Shown here in pieces: positions 47,557 through 56,831 of a stretch of 64,000 bases of DNA. The notes beneath the pieces were generated by a model, which saw only the letters and a program-made list of their open reading frames with translations, was not told where the DNA came from and did no database searches. Each line of letters opens with the position of its first letter. The stretch's first letter is position 1. This stretch comes from Bog-793 sp050013835 (lineage in GTDB: Bacteria; Actinomycetota; Acidimicrobiia; Acidimicrobiales; Bog-793). Made by a program: the position numbers and the translations under genes. The stretch lies in NCBI GenBank assembly GCA_050013835.1, contig JBEKEM010000002.1, forward strand, positions 1 to 64,000, in the 5' to 3' direction.

Positions 47557-48390
47557 ATGAGACGCCCCCGCCTGAAGCGCACCCCCGAGGCCGCCCACGG
47601 CGCGCCCTCGGAGCAGGAGCTGCAGATAACGAGCGGGCTGAAGGCCCTGCGCGAGTCGACTGCCCGCGAGGTGATGACGCCGCGGGTCGACGTCGTGGGG
47701 CTCGCCACCCCGGTCAACTTGGCCGACGTCGCCCGGGCGGTCCGGCGCTCCGGGCACAGCCACTACCCCGTCTACACGGACGACGTCGACCACCTTCTCG
47801 GCGTTCTGTTCGTAAAGGACCTGTTCAACCTCGACGTGCCCTTCGCCTCGGGCGAGATCGAAGGGGCTAAAGCGGCCTTCTCGAGCGCCGACGTGGCGGC
47901 GAGACTGCGTGAGCCCTACGTCGTGCCGGAGTCGCGCTCGGCGCTCGAGATCCTCGCCGACATGCGCCGGGGCCGTCGCGGCTTCGCCGTGGTCGTCGAC
48001 GAGTACGGCGGCTTCGCCGGCGTGATCACCGTCAATGACCTCGTGAGCGAGCTCGTCGGTGACCTGCGGGACGAGTTCGACCGCACAGCGAGCCCGGCGA
48101 TCCTGCGCATCGATGCCCGCCGCTTCCTCGTCGACGGGGCCTGCGCCGTCGACGAGGTCGCCGGCGAACTCGGCGTCGCGCTCCCCGAGGGCGACTACGT
48201 CACGCTGGGGGGGTTCCTGTTCGACGCCCTCGGCCACATCCCGGCCGAGTCCGAGACGTACGAGCTGGACGGGTGGATCTTCCACGTCACACGGATGGAA
48301 AGGCGGCGTATCGCCAAAGTCGTCGTCGAGGCACCATCGGCTACGATCGCCCCCGGAGACGGCGCGGGCCGGACTTCGAACGGGAAGTAG
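47557..48390 (+). CDS. CBS-domain CorC/HlyC-type protein
   Basis: This 277-residue protein has two CBS domains: VMTPRVDVVGLATPVNLADVARAVRRSGHSHYPVYTDDVDHLLGVLFVKDL, and PESRSALEILADMRRGRRGFAVVVDEYGGFAGVITVNDLVSELVGDL. A CorC_HlyC domain (VDGACAVDEVAGELG) follows. It lacks the DUF21 membrane domain that CorC-like transporters often have. Its stop codon is inside the following tRNA-Pro gene. Confidence 0.85.
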   Translation: MRRPRLKRTPEAAHGAPSEQELQITSGLKALRESTAREVMTPRVDVVGLATPVNLADVARAVRRSGHSHYPVYTDDVDHLLGVLFVKDLFNLDVPFASGEIEGAKAAFSSADVAARLREPYVVPESRSALEILADMRRGRRGFAVVVDEYGGFAGVITVNDLVSELVGDLRDEFDRTASPAILRIDARRFLVDGACAVDEVAGELGVALPEGDYVTLGGFLFDALGHIPAESETYELDGWIFHVTRMERRRIAKVVVEAPSATIAPGDGAGRTSNGK

Positions 48391-48458
48391 CGCAGCTTGG
48401 TTAGCGCGCAGCGTTCGGGACGCTGAGGTCGCGGGTTCAAATCCCGCCTTCCCGACCA
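48381..48458 (+). tRNA. tRNA-Pro (anticodon CGG)
   Basis: The acceptor stem CGGGAAG pairs with CTTCCCG. The anticodon stem CAGCG/CGCTG holds the loop TTCGGGA with anticodon CGG for CCG codons. The T-arm has GTTCAAATC, and CCA is encoded at 48456-48458. Its first 10 bases overlap the end of the CBS gene. Confidence 0.93.
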
Positions 48459-48629
48459 ACAAAAGGCGTTATCAGTGGTGTTTTCTTAGTCGCCCGTTAG
48501 GCGTTCAAATCGCGCCGTGCGCGCTGCGTGCGCGATCGCGGGAAGAACCCCTCACCGTGATTGTCCGTGTCGTGTAGAAGCTGTTCATGTGGTGTCTCTG
48601 GCCCGGTGCTGGGGAGCTGCTCGAGAACC

Positions 48630-48965
48630 ATGGGCGCCCCCGAGTCCCTGCGGTACCTGGCGATGCCGCGCCACGCCCGGTCGCGCGAGGCACCCCTCGA
48701 CGCGCACCCCGCCGACCCGCCGAGCGCGCCGTCCGCCCGGATCCAGAAGCCGTGGGTCCCGATCGTCCTCGGGGCCGAGCACCGCTCCGGCTGGGAACCC
48801 CCCTGGACCCCCGCCCGAGATGCCGCCTCCGGCGCCCGCGAGTCAGCGGTCGGCGAAGGGGGATCGGGGGCCGAAGACGCGGAGCGCGCCGATCAGGCCG
48901 ACTTGCTCGAAAAGCTCCTGTCCGGCCGGGACCGGCAGCTCCGCGTCGCAGTCCGCGGACGGTAG
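48630..48965 (+). CDS. hypothetical protein, convergent with CHAP gene
   Basis: The frame from the ATG at 48630 (111 residues) has strong third-position G+C bias, unlike the codons just upstream, so it looks coding. The Pro/Arg-rich first half contains IQKPWVPIVLGAEHRSGWEPP; the end, ADQADLLEKLLSGRDRQLRV, is helical. I do not know the family. Its last 73 bases overlap the 3' end of the CHAP gene on the other strand. Confidence 0.45.
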   Translation: MGAPESLRYLAMPRHARSREAPLDAHPADPPSAPSARIQKPWVPIVLGAEHRSGWEPPWTPARDAASGARESAVGEGGSGAEDAERADQADLLEKLLSGRDRQLRVAVRGR

Positions 48966-49807
48966 CGGAGCCTCCCGGGATGGACGCGGTGGTGCGCGCC
49001 ACCGAACCCGAACGACCCGACCACCCCCGGCATCGACGACATCACGGACGGCGAGGACGACGTGACGATGGCGACCGGGGCCGCGCCGAGCGCCACCCGG
49101 TACGGCAGGACCTGGAGCCACTCGGCATACGGGAATCCCCACTCGGCGTTCGGTGCCGTCGTCGGGTCCTCGACCCGCCAGTCGACTACGTCGAGCCGGT
49201 ATCTCCAGTAGCCCGGGCCGACGTTCTCCTGCGAGACCGTCACCGTGCCGTCGCCGGTCGCGCGGTCCACCGAGCTCGCCGAGACGACCGCGACGTGCCC
49301 CGGTGACCAGCTGTCGAACCCCGGCGCGTCCGAGAAGCTGATGACGTCACCCTCGACTGGGGGGTGCCCGACGGCTCCCCGCGAGCCGTTCACGTACAGC
49401 CTCGTGTTGGCGTAGGCCCCGTGGTAGTTCGCGGCCACTTGCTGGCCGTTGCCGAACACTGGCGCGAGGCCGTCGACGACGGCGAGGAACCGTTTGGCGA
49501 GCTCGACGCACTGGAACCCCTCCGTCGCGTCGAAGTACCCGCGCTCCGTCCCGTACGGCCCGGGTAGGTCGACCATCGACCAGGTGCCCCCGTTGTTCGG
49601 GCCGGGGCCGCAGATCGGCAGATTCGGCTTCGTCCCGGTCCAGCCGACGACCGACGAGCCAAATCGGGTGCACCAGGAAGTCGTCGTCCCGGGGATGGAG
49701 CCCGCCGCGGCCCGGGGCGCGACACCCGGCGGGACGAGCACCACCAAGAGCGCGCCGAGAAGCACCCCCGCGCCCCCGACCAACGCGCCAAGCGGACCTC
49801 TTTGCAT
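48893..49807 (-). CDS. secreted CHAP-domain amidase/peptidase
   Basis: This 304-residue protein has a signal peptide (hydrophobic about residues 8-30) and a CHAP domain with catalytic Cys100 in EGFQCVELAKRF and His171 in WSPGHVAVVSA. It probably cleaves peptidoglycan peptide bonds in the wall. AGGAG lies before the ATG at 49807. The C-terminal part after residue 255 is Arg/Ser-rich and may be poorly folded. Confidence 0.82.
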   Translation of the reverse strand: MQRGPLGALVGGAGVLLGALLVVLVPPGVAPRAAAGSIPGTTTSWCTRFGSSVVGWTGTKPNLPICGPGPNNGGTWSMVDLPGPYGTERGYFDATEGFQCVELAKRFLAVVDGLAPVFGNGQQVAANYHGAYANTRLYVNGSRGAVGHPPVEGDVISFSDAPGFDSWSPGHVAVVSASSVDRATGDGTVTVSQENVGPGYWRYRLDVVDWRVEDPTTAPNAEWGFPYAEWLQVLPYRVALGAAPVAIVTSSSPSVMSSMPGVVGSFGFGGAHHRVHPGRLRYRPRTATRSCRSRPDRSFSSKSA

Positions 49808-50150
49808 CTCGCTCCTCGTCGATTCGCACGGTTCCGCGCCACAACACCGGTAAGACGACGTAGAAAGCCACGGGACGTACCCGGTTCGCTGTCCCGGCGA
49901 ATGTACGGAACCGCGCCGAGCATCGCAAGGTGGCCGGTATGACGATGCCGTGACAATGACAACGTCCCTGCGCACGGCGCCGCGCTCGCGACGTCTTCCC
50001 CACCGGGCGTGGTCGAATCCCACGCTCGGTGGCACCGGCTGACCCCTCGCGGCGGAGGCACCACGGAGTTGGCGCGGGTCGGGTCGGTGATCCGCTACGT
50101 TCGCCACCCAGCGCAACGAATGCGCCCGCCGAGCGAAAGACCCGACTCTG
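49808..50150. other. divergent intergenic region CHAP gene / proS
   Basis: No gene is recognised. The region should hold promoters for both flanking genes. I see no T-box-like structure for proS. Confidence 0.4.
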
Positions 50151-51593
50151 ATGGCAAAGGCGAACGAACGCGGGATCACCCCGCAGAGCGAGGACTTCTC
50201 GGCCTGGTACAACGAGCTCGTCCTGCGGGCCGAGCTCGCCGACCGCGGTCCGGTGCGCGGCACGATGGTCATCCGCCCCTACGGCTACCGGATCTGGGAG
50301 CTGCTGTCGGGCGAACTCGACCGGCTCATCAAGGCCACGGGGCACGAGAACGCCTACTTCCCGCTCTTCATCCCCGAGAGCCACCTCCGCCGGGAGGCCG
50401 AGCACGTCGAGGGGTTCTCGCCCGAGCTGGCGATCGTCACCCACGCCGGAGGCGAGGACCTCGAGGAGCCGCTCGTCGTGCGGCCGACCTCGGAGACGGT
50501 CATCGGCGAGATGTACGCCCGCTGGATCGACTCCTACCGGGACCTGCCCGTGAAGATCAACCAGTGGGCGAACGTCGTGCGCTGGGAGCTGCGGCCGCGC
50601 CTATTCCTGCGTACGACGGAGTTCCTCTGGCAGGAGGGCCACACCGCCCACGCCGACGAGGAGGGCGCCGTCGCCGAGATGATGGTGGCCGCCGACTTCT
50701 ACCAGGAGGTCGCCGAGGGGTTCGCGGCGATGCCGGTCATCGTCGGCGACAAGACGCCCCCGGAACGCTTCGCCGGGGCGGTCCGGACCGTCACGCTCGA
50801 GGCGATGATGCGCGACGGCCGCGCCCTGCAGGCCGCTACCTCCCACTACCTGGGGACGAACTTCGCCCGCGCCTTCGGAATCGAGTACACCGGGGCCGAC
50901 GGCGTGCGCGCCCTCTGCCACACGTCGTCGTGGGGGATGAGCACCCGGATGGTCGGAGGGGTGATCATGACCCACGGGGACGACCGGGGCCTCGTGCTCC
51001 CTCCGAGGATCGCCCCGCACCAGGTCGTGATCGTGCCCATCGGCAAGGAGGGCGAGCTCGGAACCGTCGCGGCGGCCGCCCGGACCGTCGAGGACGAGCT
51101 CGCCGGGGTCGGCGTCCGGGCCCACGTGGACGCCCGCACCCACGTCTCGGCGGGGTTCAAGTTCAACGAATGGGAGCTGCGGGGGGTGCCGGTACGCATC
51201 GAGCTCGGCCCGCGCGACCTCGCCGCCGGTTCCGCCGTCGTCGTCGACCGGCTGACGGGCGTGAAGGCACCCGTCCCGCTCGGCGAGGTGGCCGCGACGA
51301 TGCCGGCGCGCCTCGACGCTTTCCAGCGCGCGCTCTTCGCGCGGGCAAGAGACTTCCGCGACGACCACACGGTCACGACCGACACGTTCGACGAGCTCGC
51401 CTCGGCCGTCGCGACGGGCTTCGCCCGGGCCTTCTTGTGCGGCGACCCCGCCTGCGAGAAGACGATCCAGGAGCGGACCGGCGCGACACCCCGCTGCATC
51501 CCCCGGGACGCGCCACCCGAGAACGCCCGCTGCGTGGCGTGCGGCGGCCCGTCAGAGTACGGCCGCCGGATCCTCTTCGCCCGCGCCTACTGA
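50151..51593 (+). CDS. proS: prolyl-tRNA synthetase, short (type 3) form
   Basis: ProS charges tRNA-Pro. The 480 residues lack the large editing insertion of the common bacterial form and match the archaeal/eukaryotic-type enzyme: class II motif 2 VVRWELRPRLFLRTTEFLWQEGHTAHA, motif 3 region GVIMTHGDDRGLVLPPRIAP, and a C-terminal zinc domain with C-GDPAC-...-C-...-CVACGG cysteines. It overlaps no other gene; asd is convergent. Confidence 0.95.
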   Translation: MAKANERGITPQSEDFSAWYNELVLRAELADRGPVRGTMVIRPYGYRIWELLSGELDRLIKATGHENAYFPLFIPESHLRREAEHVEGFSPELAIVTHAGGEDLEEPLVVRPTSETVIGEMYARWIDSYRDLPVKINQWANVVRWELRPRLFLRTTEFLWQEGHTAHADEEGAVAEMMVAADFYQEVAEGFAAMPVIVGDKTPPERFAGAVRTVTLEAMMRDGRALQAATSHYLGTNFARAFGIEYTGADGVRALCHTSSWGMSTRMVGGVIMTHGDDRGLVLPPRIAPHQVVIVPIGKEGELGTVAAAARTVEDELAGVGVRAHVDARTHVSAGFKFNEWELRGVPVRIELGPRDLAAGSAVVVDRLTGVKAPVPLGEVAATMPARLDAFQRALFARARDFRDDHTVTTDTFDELASAVATGFARAFLCGDPACEKTIQERTGATPRCIPRDAPPENARCVACGGPSEYGRRILFARAY

Positions 51594-51602
51594 GCGCGGG
51601 CG
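51578..51602. terminator. hairpin between convergent proS and asd
   Basis: CGCCCGCGC and GCGCGGGCG form a perfect 9-bp stem with a 7-base loop that contains the proS stop codon. It sits between convergent genes and may end both transcripts. Confidence 0.45.
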
Positions 51603-51611
51603 GCGGGGTGT

Positions 51612-52631
51612 CTAGCGCGCCGCGAGGATCTCGGCGATCTGGACAGCGTTAAGGGCGGCGCCCTTGCGCAGGTTGTCGCCGGAGAGGAACAGCGCGAGGC
51701 CGTTCTCGACCGACGGGTCGCGCCGGATCCTCCCGACGAAGGTCGGGTCCCTCCCCGCCGCCTGCAGGGGGGTGGGCACGTCGCTGAGGACGACGCCGGG
51801 GGAGCCGGCAAGGATCTCCGTGGCGACGTCCGGTGAAATCGGCCGCGCGAACTCGAGCGTCAGGGCGAGTGAGTGTCCTGTGAAGACCGGGACCCGCACG
51901 CACGAGCAGACGACGCCGAGGTCGGGCAGGCCGAGGATCTTGCGGCTTTCGTCGCGGAACTTCTGCTCCTCGTCCGTCTCGCCCGTCTCGTCGCCCACGA
52001 GGGAACCCGCCAGCGGCAGCACACTGAAGGCGACCGGCGCGACGAACTTCGACGGGGTGGGGTAGGTGACCGCGTCCCCGTCGAAGGTGAGCCGCCTCGC
52101 GACGCCCGCCACGGCGCGCACCTGCTCGTCGAGCTCGGCGACACCGGCCAGCCCCGCACCCGAGACGGCCTGGTAGGTCGCCGCGACGACCCGCCGCAGC
52201 CCGGCCGCGACGTCGAGCGGTTTGAGGACTGGCATCGCGACCATCGTCGTGCAGTTCGGGTTGGCGACGATCCCCTTCGGGATCGAGGCGAGCGCCTCCG
52301 GGTTCACCTCCGAGACGACGAGGGGGACCTGGGGGTCCATCCGCCACGCCGACGAGTTGTCGACAACGGTCGCCCCGGCGGTCGCGACCCGCGGCGCGAG
52401 CCACAGGGAGGTCGTCTTGCCGCACGAGAAGAGGGCGATCTCGAGGCCCGAGAAATCCGCCCCGTCGGCGTCCTCCACGGCGATCGGGGTGCCGCGCCAG
52501 TCCAGCTTCGACCCGGCCGAGCGGTGTGAGGCGAAGTAGCGCATCTCGTCGACGGGGAAGCACCGCTCGTCGACGAGTCGCCGCATGACGCCACCGACCT
52601 GGCCCGTGGCTCCGAAGATCCCGACGCGCAT
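51612..52631 (-). CDS. asd: aspartate-semialdehyde dehydrogenase
   Basis: The 339-residue enzyme reduces aspartyl phosphate to the semialdehyde for lysine, methionine and threonine. VGIFGATGQVGGVMRRLV binds NADP. VANPNCTTMVAM holds the catalytic cysteine, and FTGHSLALTLEF the catalytic histidine. It follows lysC on the same strand after 43 bases, a common pairing. Confidence 0.95.
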   Translation of the reverse strand: MRVGIFGATGQVGGVMRRLVDERCFPVDEMRYFASHRSAGSKLDWRGTPIAVEDADGADFSGLEIALFSCGKTTSLWLAPRVATAGATVVDNSSAWRMDPQVPLVVSEVNPEALASIPKGIVANPNCTTMVAMPVLKPLDVAAGLRRVVAATYQAVSGAGLAGVAELDEQVRAVAGVARRLTFDGDAVTYPTPSKFVAPVAFSVLPLAGSLVGDETGETDEEQKFRDESRKILGLPDLGVVCSCVRVPVFTGHSLALTLEFARPISPDVATEILAGSPGVVLSDVPTPLQAAGRDPTFVGRIRRDPSVENGLALFLSGDNLRKGAALNAVQIAEILAAR

Positions 52632-52674
52632 GGCCTCAGGTTAGCGAGGGCGCGCGGTCACGGTCCTGTCGGTT

Positions 52675-53889
52675 TCAGCCTCCCAGGCCGAAAGCATCGT
52701 GCAGGGCGCGCACAGCGTCGACGACCGTGGTCTCGCGCACGATGCAGGAGATCCGGATCGGCGAGGTCGAGATCATCTCGATGTTGATGTTGTGCTTGGC
52801 GAGCGTCTCGAACATCATCGCGGTCACCCCGGGATGCGTCTTCATCCCGGCGCCGACGATCGAGACCTGGGCGATGCCCTCGTCGACGAGTACATCGCGC
52901 GCCCCGATCTCCGCCGCCAGGGAGTCGGCGACAGCCCGGGCGGCTTCCAGCTCGGCGCGACCGACCGTGAAGGAGATGTCGGTCATCCCGTCGACCGAGG
53001 TGTTCTGGACGATCATGTCAACGTTGACGGCGCTGTCGGCGAGGGCGCGAAAGACGGCCGCGGCGATCCCCGGGCGGTCGGGCACGCCGCTGACCGTCAC
53101 CTTCGCCTCCGAGACATCGCTGGTCACCGCAGAGACGATGGGCTGCTCCATGGACGGATCCTCCTCGGTCACCCACGTCCCGGGCTCCCAGGTGAACGAG
53201 GAGCGGACGTGGACCGGCACGTGATGGTTACGGGCGAACTCGACCGACCGGAGGGCGAGCACGCGTCCCCCGGTCGCGGCGATCTCGAGCATCTCCTCGA
53301 ACGAGACCTGGTGGAGACGGCGCGCGCTGGGAACCACCCGCGGGTCGGCGGTGAACACTCCCGAGACATCCGTGTAGATCTCGCACCGCTCGGCGGCGAG
53401 CGCCGCCGCGAGGGCGACCGCCGTCGTGTCGGACCCGCCGCGGCCCAGCGTGGTGATGTCGCGGGCCGTCGAGACGCCCTGGAAGCCAGCGACGACCGGC
53501 ACGACGCCCCGGGAGAGCGCCTCGGTAAGCCGGGTGGCGCGCACCTCGACGATCTTGGCCTTGGTGTGCGTCGTGTCAGTGATGATCCCGGCCTGGCTGC
53601 CGGTGAACGACTCGGCCTCGACGCCGAGCTCGGCGAGCGCCATGCACAGCAGCGACATCGTGATGCGTTCGCCCGCCGTCAGCAGCATGTCGAGCTCGCG
53701 GGCCGGCATCACCGAGCTCACGTCCTCGGCCATTCGGACCAGCTCGTCGGTCGTCTTGCCCATCGCCGACACGACGACGACGACGTCGTCGCCATTCTGG
53801 CGCGTCCAAGAGACGTGCTTGGCGACCTCCCGGATCCGGTCGGCGTCGGCGACCGACGTGCCACCGAACTTCTGGACGATGAGGGCCAC
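52675..53889 (-). CDS. lysC: aspartate kinase
   Basis: The 404-residue enzyme phosphorylates aspartate. The N-terminal kinase domain has VQKFGGTSVADADRI and TLGRGGSDTTAVALA. Two C-terminal ACT domains (VSGVPDRPGIAAAVFRALADSAVNVDMIVQNTS, and VSIVGAGMKTHPGVTAMMFETLAKHNINIEMISTSPIRISCIV) give feedback control. Actinobacteria often make the regulatory part separately from an internal start; that was not tested here. Confidence 0.96.
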   Translation of the reverse strand: MALIVQKFGGTSVADADRIREVAKHVSWTRQNGDDVVVVVSAMGKTTDELVRMAEDVSSVMPARELDMLLTAGERITMSLLCMALAELGVEAESFTGSQAGIITDTTHTKAKIVEVRATRLTEALSRGVVPVVAGFQGVSTARDITTLGRGGSDTTAVALAAALAAERCEIYTDVSGVFTADPRVVPSARRLHQVSFEEMLEIAATGGRVLALRSVEFARNHHVPVHVRSSFTWEPGTWVTEEDPSMEQPIVSAVTSDVSEAKVTVSGVPDRPGIAAAVFRALADSAVNVDMIVQNTSVDGMTDISFTVGRAELEAARAVADSLAAEIGARDVLVDEGIAQVSIVGAGMKTHPGVTAMMFETLAKHNINIEMISTSPIRISCIVRETTVVDAVRALHDAFGLGG

Positions 53890-53930
53890 GGGGACAACCT
53901 AGTGCCCTGTCGCGACTAGCTTGGCTGGCC

Positions 53931-54713
53931 GTGCCGAGTGAAAAGCGGGCGCGCCAACGCGCGATGCGTGAAGTCAAGGTCAGCGAGATCCAGAAGCGCA
54001 AGCGCCGTGCGCGTCGCCTGCGCCGGACGGGCGGGGCGCTCGTCGCCGTGGCGATCCTCGTGGGGGTGATCGCCCTCCTGAGTCAGAGGTCCACGCCGGC
54101 CGTACCGCCGGTGAACAAGGCGATCGCGCCGGTCTGCCTGCCCAAGGGCAAGTACCTCGCTTCCTACCGGCACACGAACTTCACCGCAGCGCCCCCGATG
54201 TGCATCGCCGCCAAGGCCATCTATGACGCCGCCGTGAAGACCGACGTCGGCACGTTCGTCATCTCCATGCCGGCCGCCGCCGCGCCCAAGGCCGTCAACA
54301 ACTTCGTCTTCCTCGCCGGGTACCGCTTCTTCGACGGGACGAACTTCTTCCGGGTGATCCGGGGCTTCGTCGTCCAGGGCGGCAGCCCGACGAACCTGGA
54401 CTCGGGCGGGCCCGGCTACTACTGGATGGGGGGTACGCCGCCGAAGTCGTGCGCGAAGACGCGGGACTGCTACCCGGGCTGGAGCGTCGCCTACGCCAAC
54501 TCAACTGGTCCCGGCACGAACGAGAGCCAGTTCTTCGTCGTCGTCCCCGGGGGCGGGGCGCAGCTCTCGCCGGACTACACGCTCTTCGGCACGCTGGTGA
54601 AGGGGCGGTCGGTCGTCGCCAGGATCGCCAGGGACGGCGGAACCGGCCAGCAGGGCGTCCCGGTGCACCTCCACCACATCATCTCGGTCACGATCACCAA
54701 GGTCGCCGGCTAG
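53931..54713 (+). CDS. membrane-anchored cyclophilin-type peptidyl-prolyl isomerase
   Basis: This 260-residue protein has a basic N-terminus and one membrane helix (about residues 37-58), then a cyclophilin domain. The core FDGTNFFRVIRGFVVQGGSP keeps the catalytic arginine but has Phe instead of the usual His before it. An insertion CAKTRDC contains a cysteine pair that could be redox-active. It starts with GTG and is divergent from lysC. The domain probably faces outside the membrane. Confidence 0.85.
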   Translation: MPSEKRARQRAMREVKVSEIQKRKRRARRLRRTGGALVAVAILVGVIALLSQRSTPAVPPVNKAIAPVCLPKGKYLASYRHTNFTAAPPMCIAAKAIYDAAVKTDVGTFVISMPAAAAPKAVNNFVFLAGYRFFDGTNFFRVIRGFVVQGGSPTNLDSGGPGYYWMGGTPPKSCAKTRDCYPGWSVAYANSTGPGTNESQFFVVVPGGGAQLSPDYTLFGTLVKGRSVVARIARDGGTGQQGVPVHLHHIISVTITKVAG

Positions 54714-54738
54714 CGGGCGACGTCCCGAAGGGAAGGCC

Positions 54739-55296
54739 ATGACGAGCCAGTGCCCGCCGGCGGACGGTTCCGCCCCGAAGACCGTCCGCTTCGCCGGACC
54801 ACCGCCGATGTGCCTCGACCCGGCAAAGCGCTACACGGCGACGATGGTCACCTCGAAGGGCACCTTCGTCTTCGCCCTCGACGCCGAGGGCGCGCCGATC
54901 ACAGTCAACAGCTTCGTCTTCCTGGCCCGCTACCACTTCTTCGACGGGATCGCCTTTCACCGCATCATCCCCGGCTTCGTCGTCCAGGGCGGCGACCCGA
55001 CCGGGACCGGGACCGGCGGACCGGGTTACCGCATCGCCGACGAGCTGCCGCAGCCCGGCCGCTACGAGATCGGCTCGCTGGCGATGGCGAACGCCGGGCC
55101 GAACACGAACGGCAGCCAGTTCTTCATCATCTCGGGGACCCAGGGCAAAGCGCTGCCACCGCAGTACTCGCGCTTCGGCCAGGTGGTATCCGGCCTCGAC
55201 GTGCTGGCGGCGATCGACGCTACCGGGAGCGCGTCGGGCAGACCGAGCGAGCGGGTCACGATCGAGTCCGTGACGATCGCCGAGTCGTCCGGCTAG
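54739..55296 (+). CDS. cyclophilin-type peptidyl-prolyl isomerase
   Basis: The second cyclophilin has 185 residues and no signal peptide. It has the full catalytic motif FHRIIPGFVVQGGDPTGTGTGGPGY and SLAMANAGPNTNGSQFFI. It follows the membrane cyclophilin after 25 bases, likely by tandem duplication with divergence. Confidence 0.9.
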   Translation: MTSQCPPADGSAPKTVRFAGPPPMCLDPAKRYTATMVTSKGTFVFALDAEGAPITVNSFVFLARYHFFDGIAFHRIIPGFVVQGGDPTGTGTGGPGYRIADELPQPGRYEIGSLAMANAGPNTNGSQFFIISGTQGKALPPQYSRFGQVVSGLDVLAAIDATGSASGRPSERVTIESVTIAESSG

Positions 55297-55306
55297 CGCC
55301 TCGGTC

Positions 55307-55492
55307 CTAAGTCCCCGGCCGTCCCCCGGTCGCCACCAGCTGGTAGCGAAGGGCGTCGAAACGGGCGTCGACCCCGCCGCGGACCCGAATCGGCGTCGTC
55401 CCACCCATGATCCCGCCGGCGCCCACCTCGAGAGCACGCGCCGCGCAGGCCGAGCTGATGATGCCGGTCCCGCCGATGACCGGGAGGCGCGG
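55307..55492 (-). pseudogene. NAD-dependent epimerase remnant
   Basis: About 60 residues end with a stop at 55307. PVIGGTGIISSACAARALEVG matches the Rossmann start of an SDR epimerase/dehydratase. The next part, GGTTPIRVRGGV then RFDAL, resembles later pieces of the same fold with much sequence missing between. No start codon precedes it. It is probably the decayed end of a gene that was there before the neighbouring chrA. Confidence 0.4.
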
Positions 55493-55545
55493 CGCGCGCA
55501 CGCCACATCGGCACCACGAAGCCCCTCGGCGGTGCCGCCGGCGGC

Positions 55546-56745
55546 TCACGAACCGACGGGCAGTCCGGCGAACGACACCGCGACACCGATCACGCCGGCG
55601 GCGAGCAGGCCGACGACGACGTTGCGACGCAGCGCGACGAGCCAGACGAACGCCGCCGCGAGCACACCCACCTGCCAGAGGTGGGCGAGCGCCAGCCCGA
55701 GCGGGAGCGAGGCACCGGCGATCGCCCCGATGGCGGCGGGTCCGGCCCCGGTGAGGAAAGCCTGGGCACCACCGCCAGCGCGCATCCGGTCGAAGTGCGG
55801 CCCACCGAAGAGCACGAAGAGGAACGACGGCGCAAAGGCGATGGCGGCGGCGAGCAGGCCCCCGCGCAGCCTCGCCGCCGCGTAGCCGACGACGGCGACG
55901 GTCTGGACGACGGGCCCCGGCGTGATCTGCCCGAGCGCCACGGCATTCAGGAACTGGGCGTTCGTCATCCAGTGAAAGGTGTGGACAGCGTCGGTCTGCA
56001 TCAGCGGCACGATGACGAAGCCACCGCCGTAGGAGAGGGCGCCGATCTTGAATGCCTCCCAGGCCAGCGCGCCCATCCCCCCGACCGCGGCCAGCCCGGC
56101 GAACACGGGAAGAACGACGAACCCCGGCAGCACCGTCGGCGCCCGGTACCTCAGCTCCCGCACGACGACCTCGACGACGCCGCAGGCCAGCAGCACAACG
56201 ACGAGGAATGGTCCAATCGTCGCCGCGGCGACGCCCCCGGCAACCGCGTACACAACCCAGCGGGCGTGCTCGGCGCGGCGCGAGCCGATCCTTCCCCAGC
56301 TCGACGGCATCAGCCCGATCGCGGCGTTCAGCGCGACCGCGGCCACCGCTGCTCCCGCTCCCGCGGCGGCGCCCTTGGCCCAGTGCGGCGGGTGCTTGGA
56401 CAGGAAGAGCGCCGAGAGCGCCAGGATGAGGACGAGTCCGGGCACGATGAAGCAGACCCCGCCGACGACCGCACCCCACCGTCCGCGCAGTCGCCATGCG
56501 CAGAAGATGGCGAGCTGGGTCGAGGCCGGCCCGGGGAGAAGGTTCGTCGCCGCGATCCCGTCCTCGAACTCCGTCGCCGAGATCCAATGGCGCTGCTCGA
56601 CGCAGAGCCTGCGCAACAGGGCGATGTGCGTCGGCGGGCCACCGAAGCCGATACAGCCGATGCGTCCCCATTCGCGGGCGATCGTCGCGAGCCGGACCCG
56701 CTCGGCGGGCCCGGCCCCGGCGACGACACCTTGTTGCTCAGCCAT
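55546..56745 (-). CDS. chrA: chromate transporter ChrA
   Basis: This 399-residue bidomain ChrA has about twelve predicted helices. The first half has IGCIGFGGPPTHIALL and TNLLPGPASTQLAIF; the second has IGALSYGGGFVIVPLMQTDAV and FLNAVALGQITPGPVVQ. These are the GG...LLPGP and G.ITPGP motifs of both CHR domains. It exports chromate or a related anion. No chrB-like regulator lies nearby. Confidence 0.93.
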   Translation of the reverse strand: MAEQQGVVAGAGPAERVRLATIAREWGRIGCIGFGGPPTHIALLRRLCVEQRHWISATEFEDGIAATNLLPGPASTQLAIFCAWRLRGRWGAVVGGVCFIVPGLVLILALSALFLSKHPPHWAKGAAAGAGAAVAAVALNAAIGLMPSSWGRIGSRRAEHARWVVYAVAGGVAAATIGPFLVVVLLACGVVEVVVRELRYRAPTVLPGFVVLPVFAGLAAVGGMGALAWEAFKIGALSYGGGFVIVPLMQTDAVHTFHWMTNAQFLNAVALGQITPGPVVQTVAVVGYAAARLRGGLLAAAIAFAPSFLFVLFGGPHFDRMRAGGGAQAFLTGAGPAAIGAIAGASLPLGLALAHLWQVGVLAAAFVWLVALRRNVVVGLLAAGVIGVAVSFAGLPVGS

Positions 56746-56831
56746 GCCCCCCCCGGCACCGAATACGACGGCCCGAGGCGCCCACCGCCCAGTCAGCGCC
56801 GGGCAACGCCGTTGCCAGCGCGCGCACCGCC

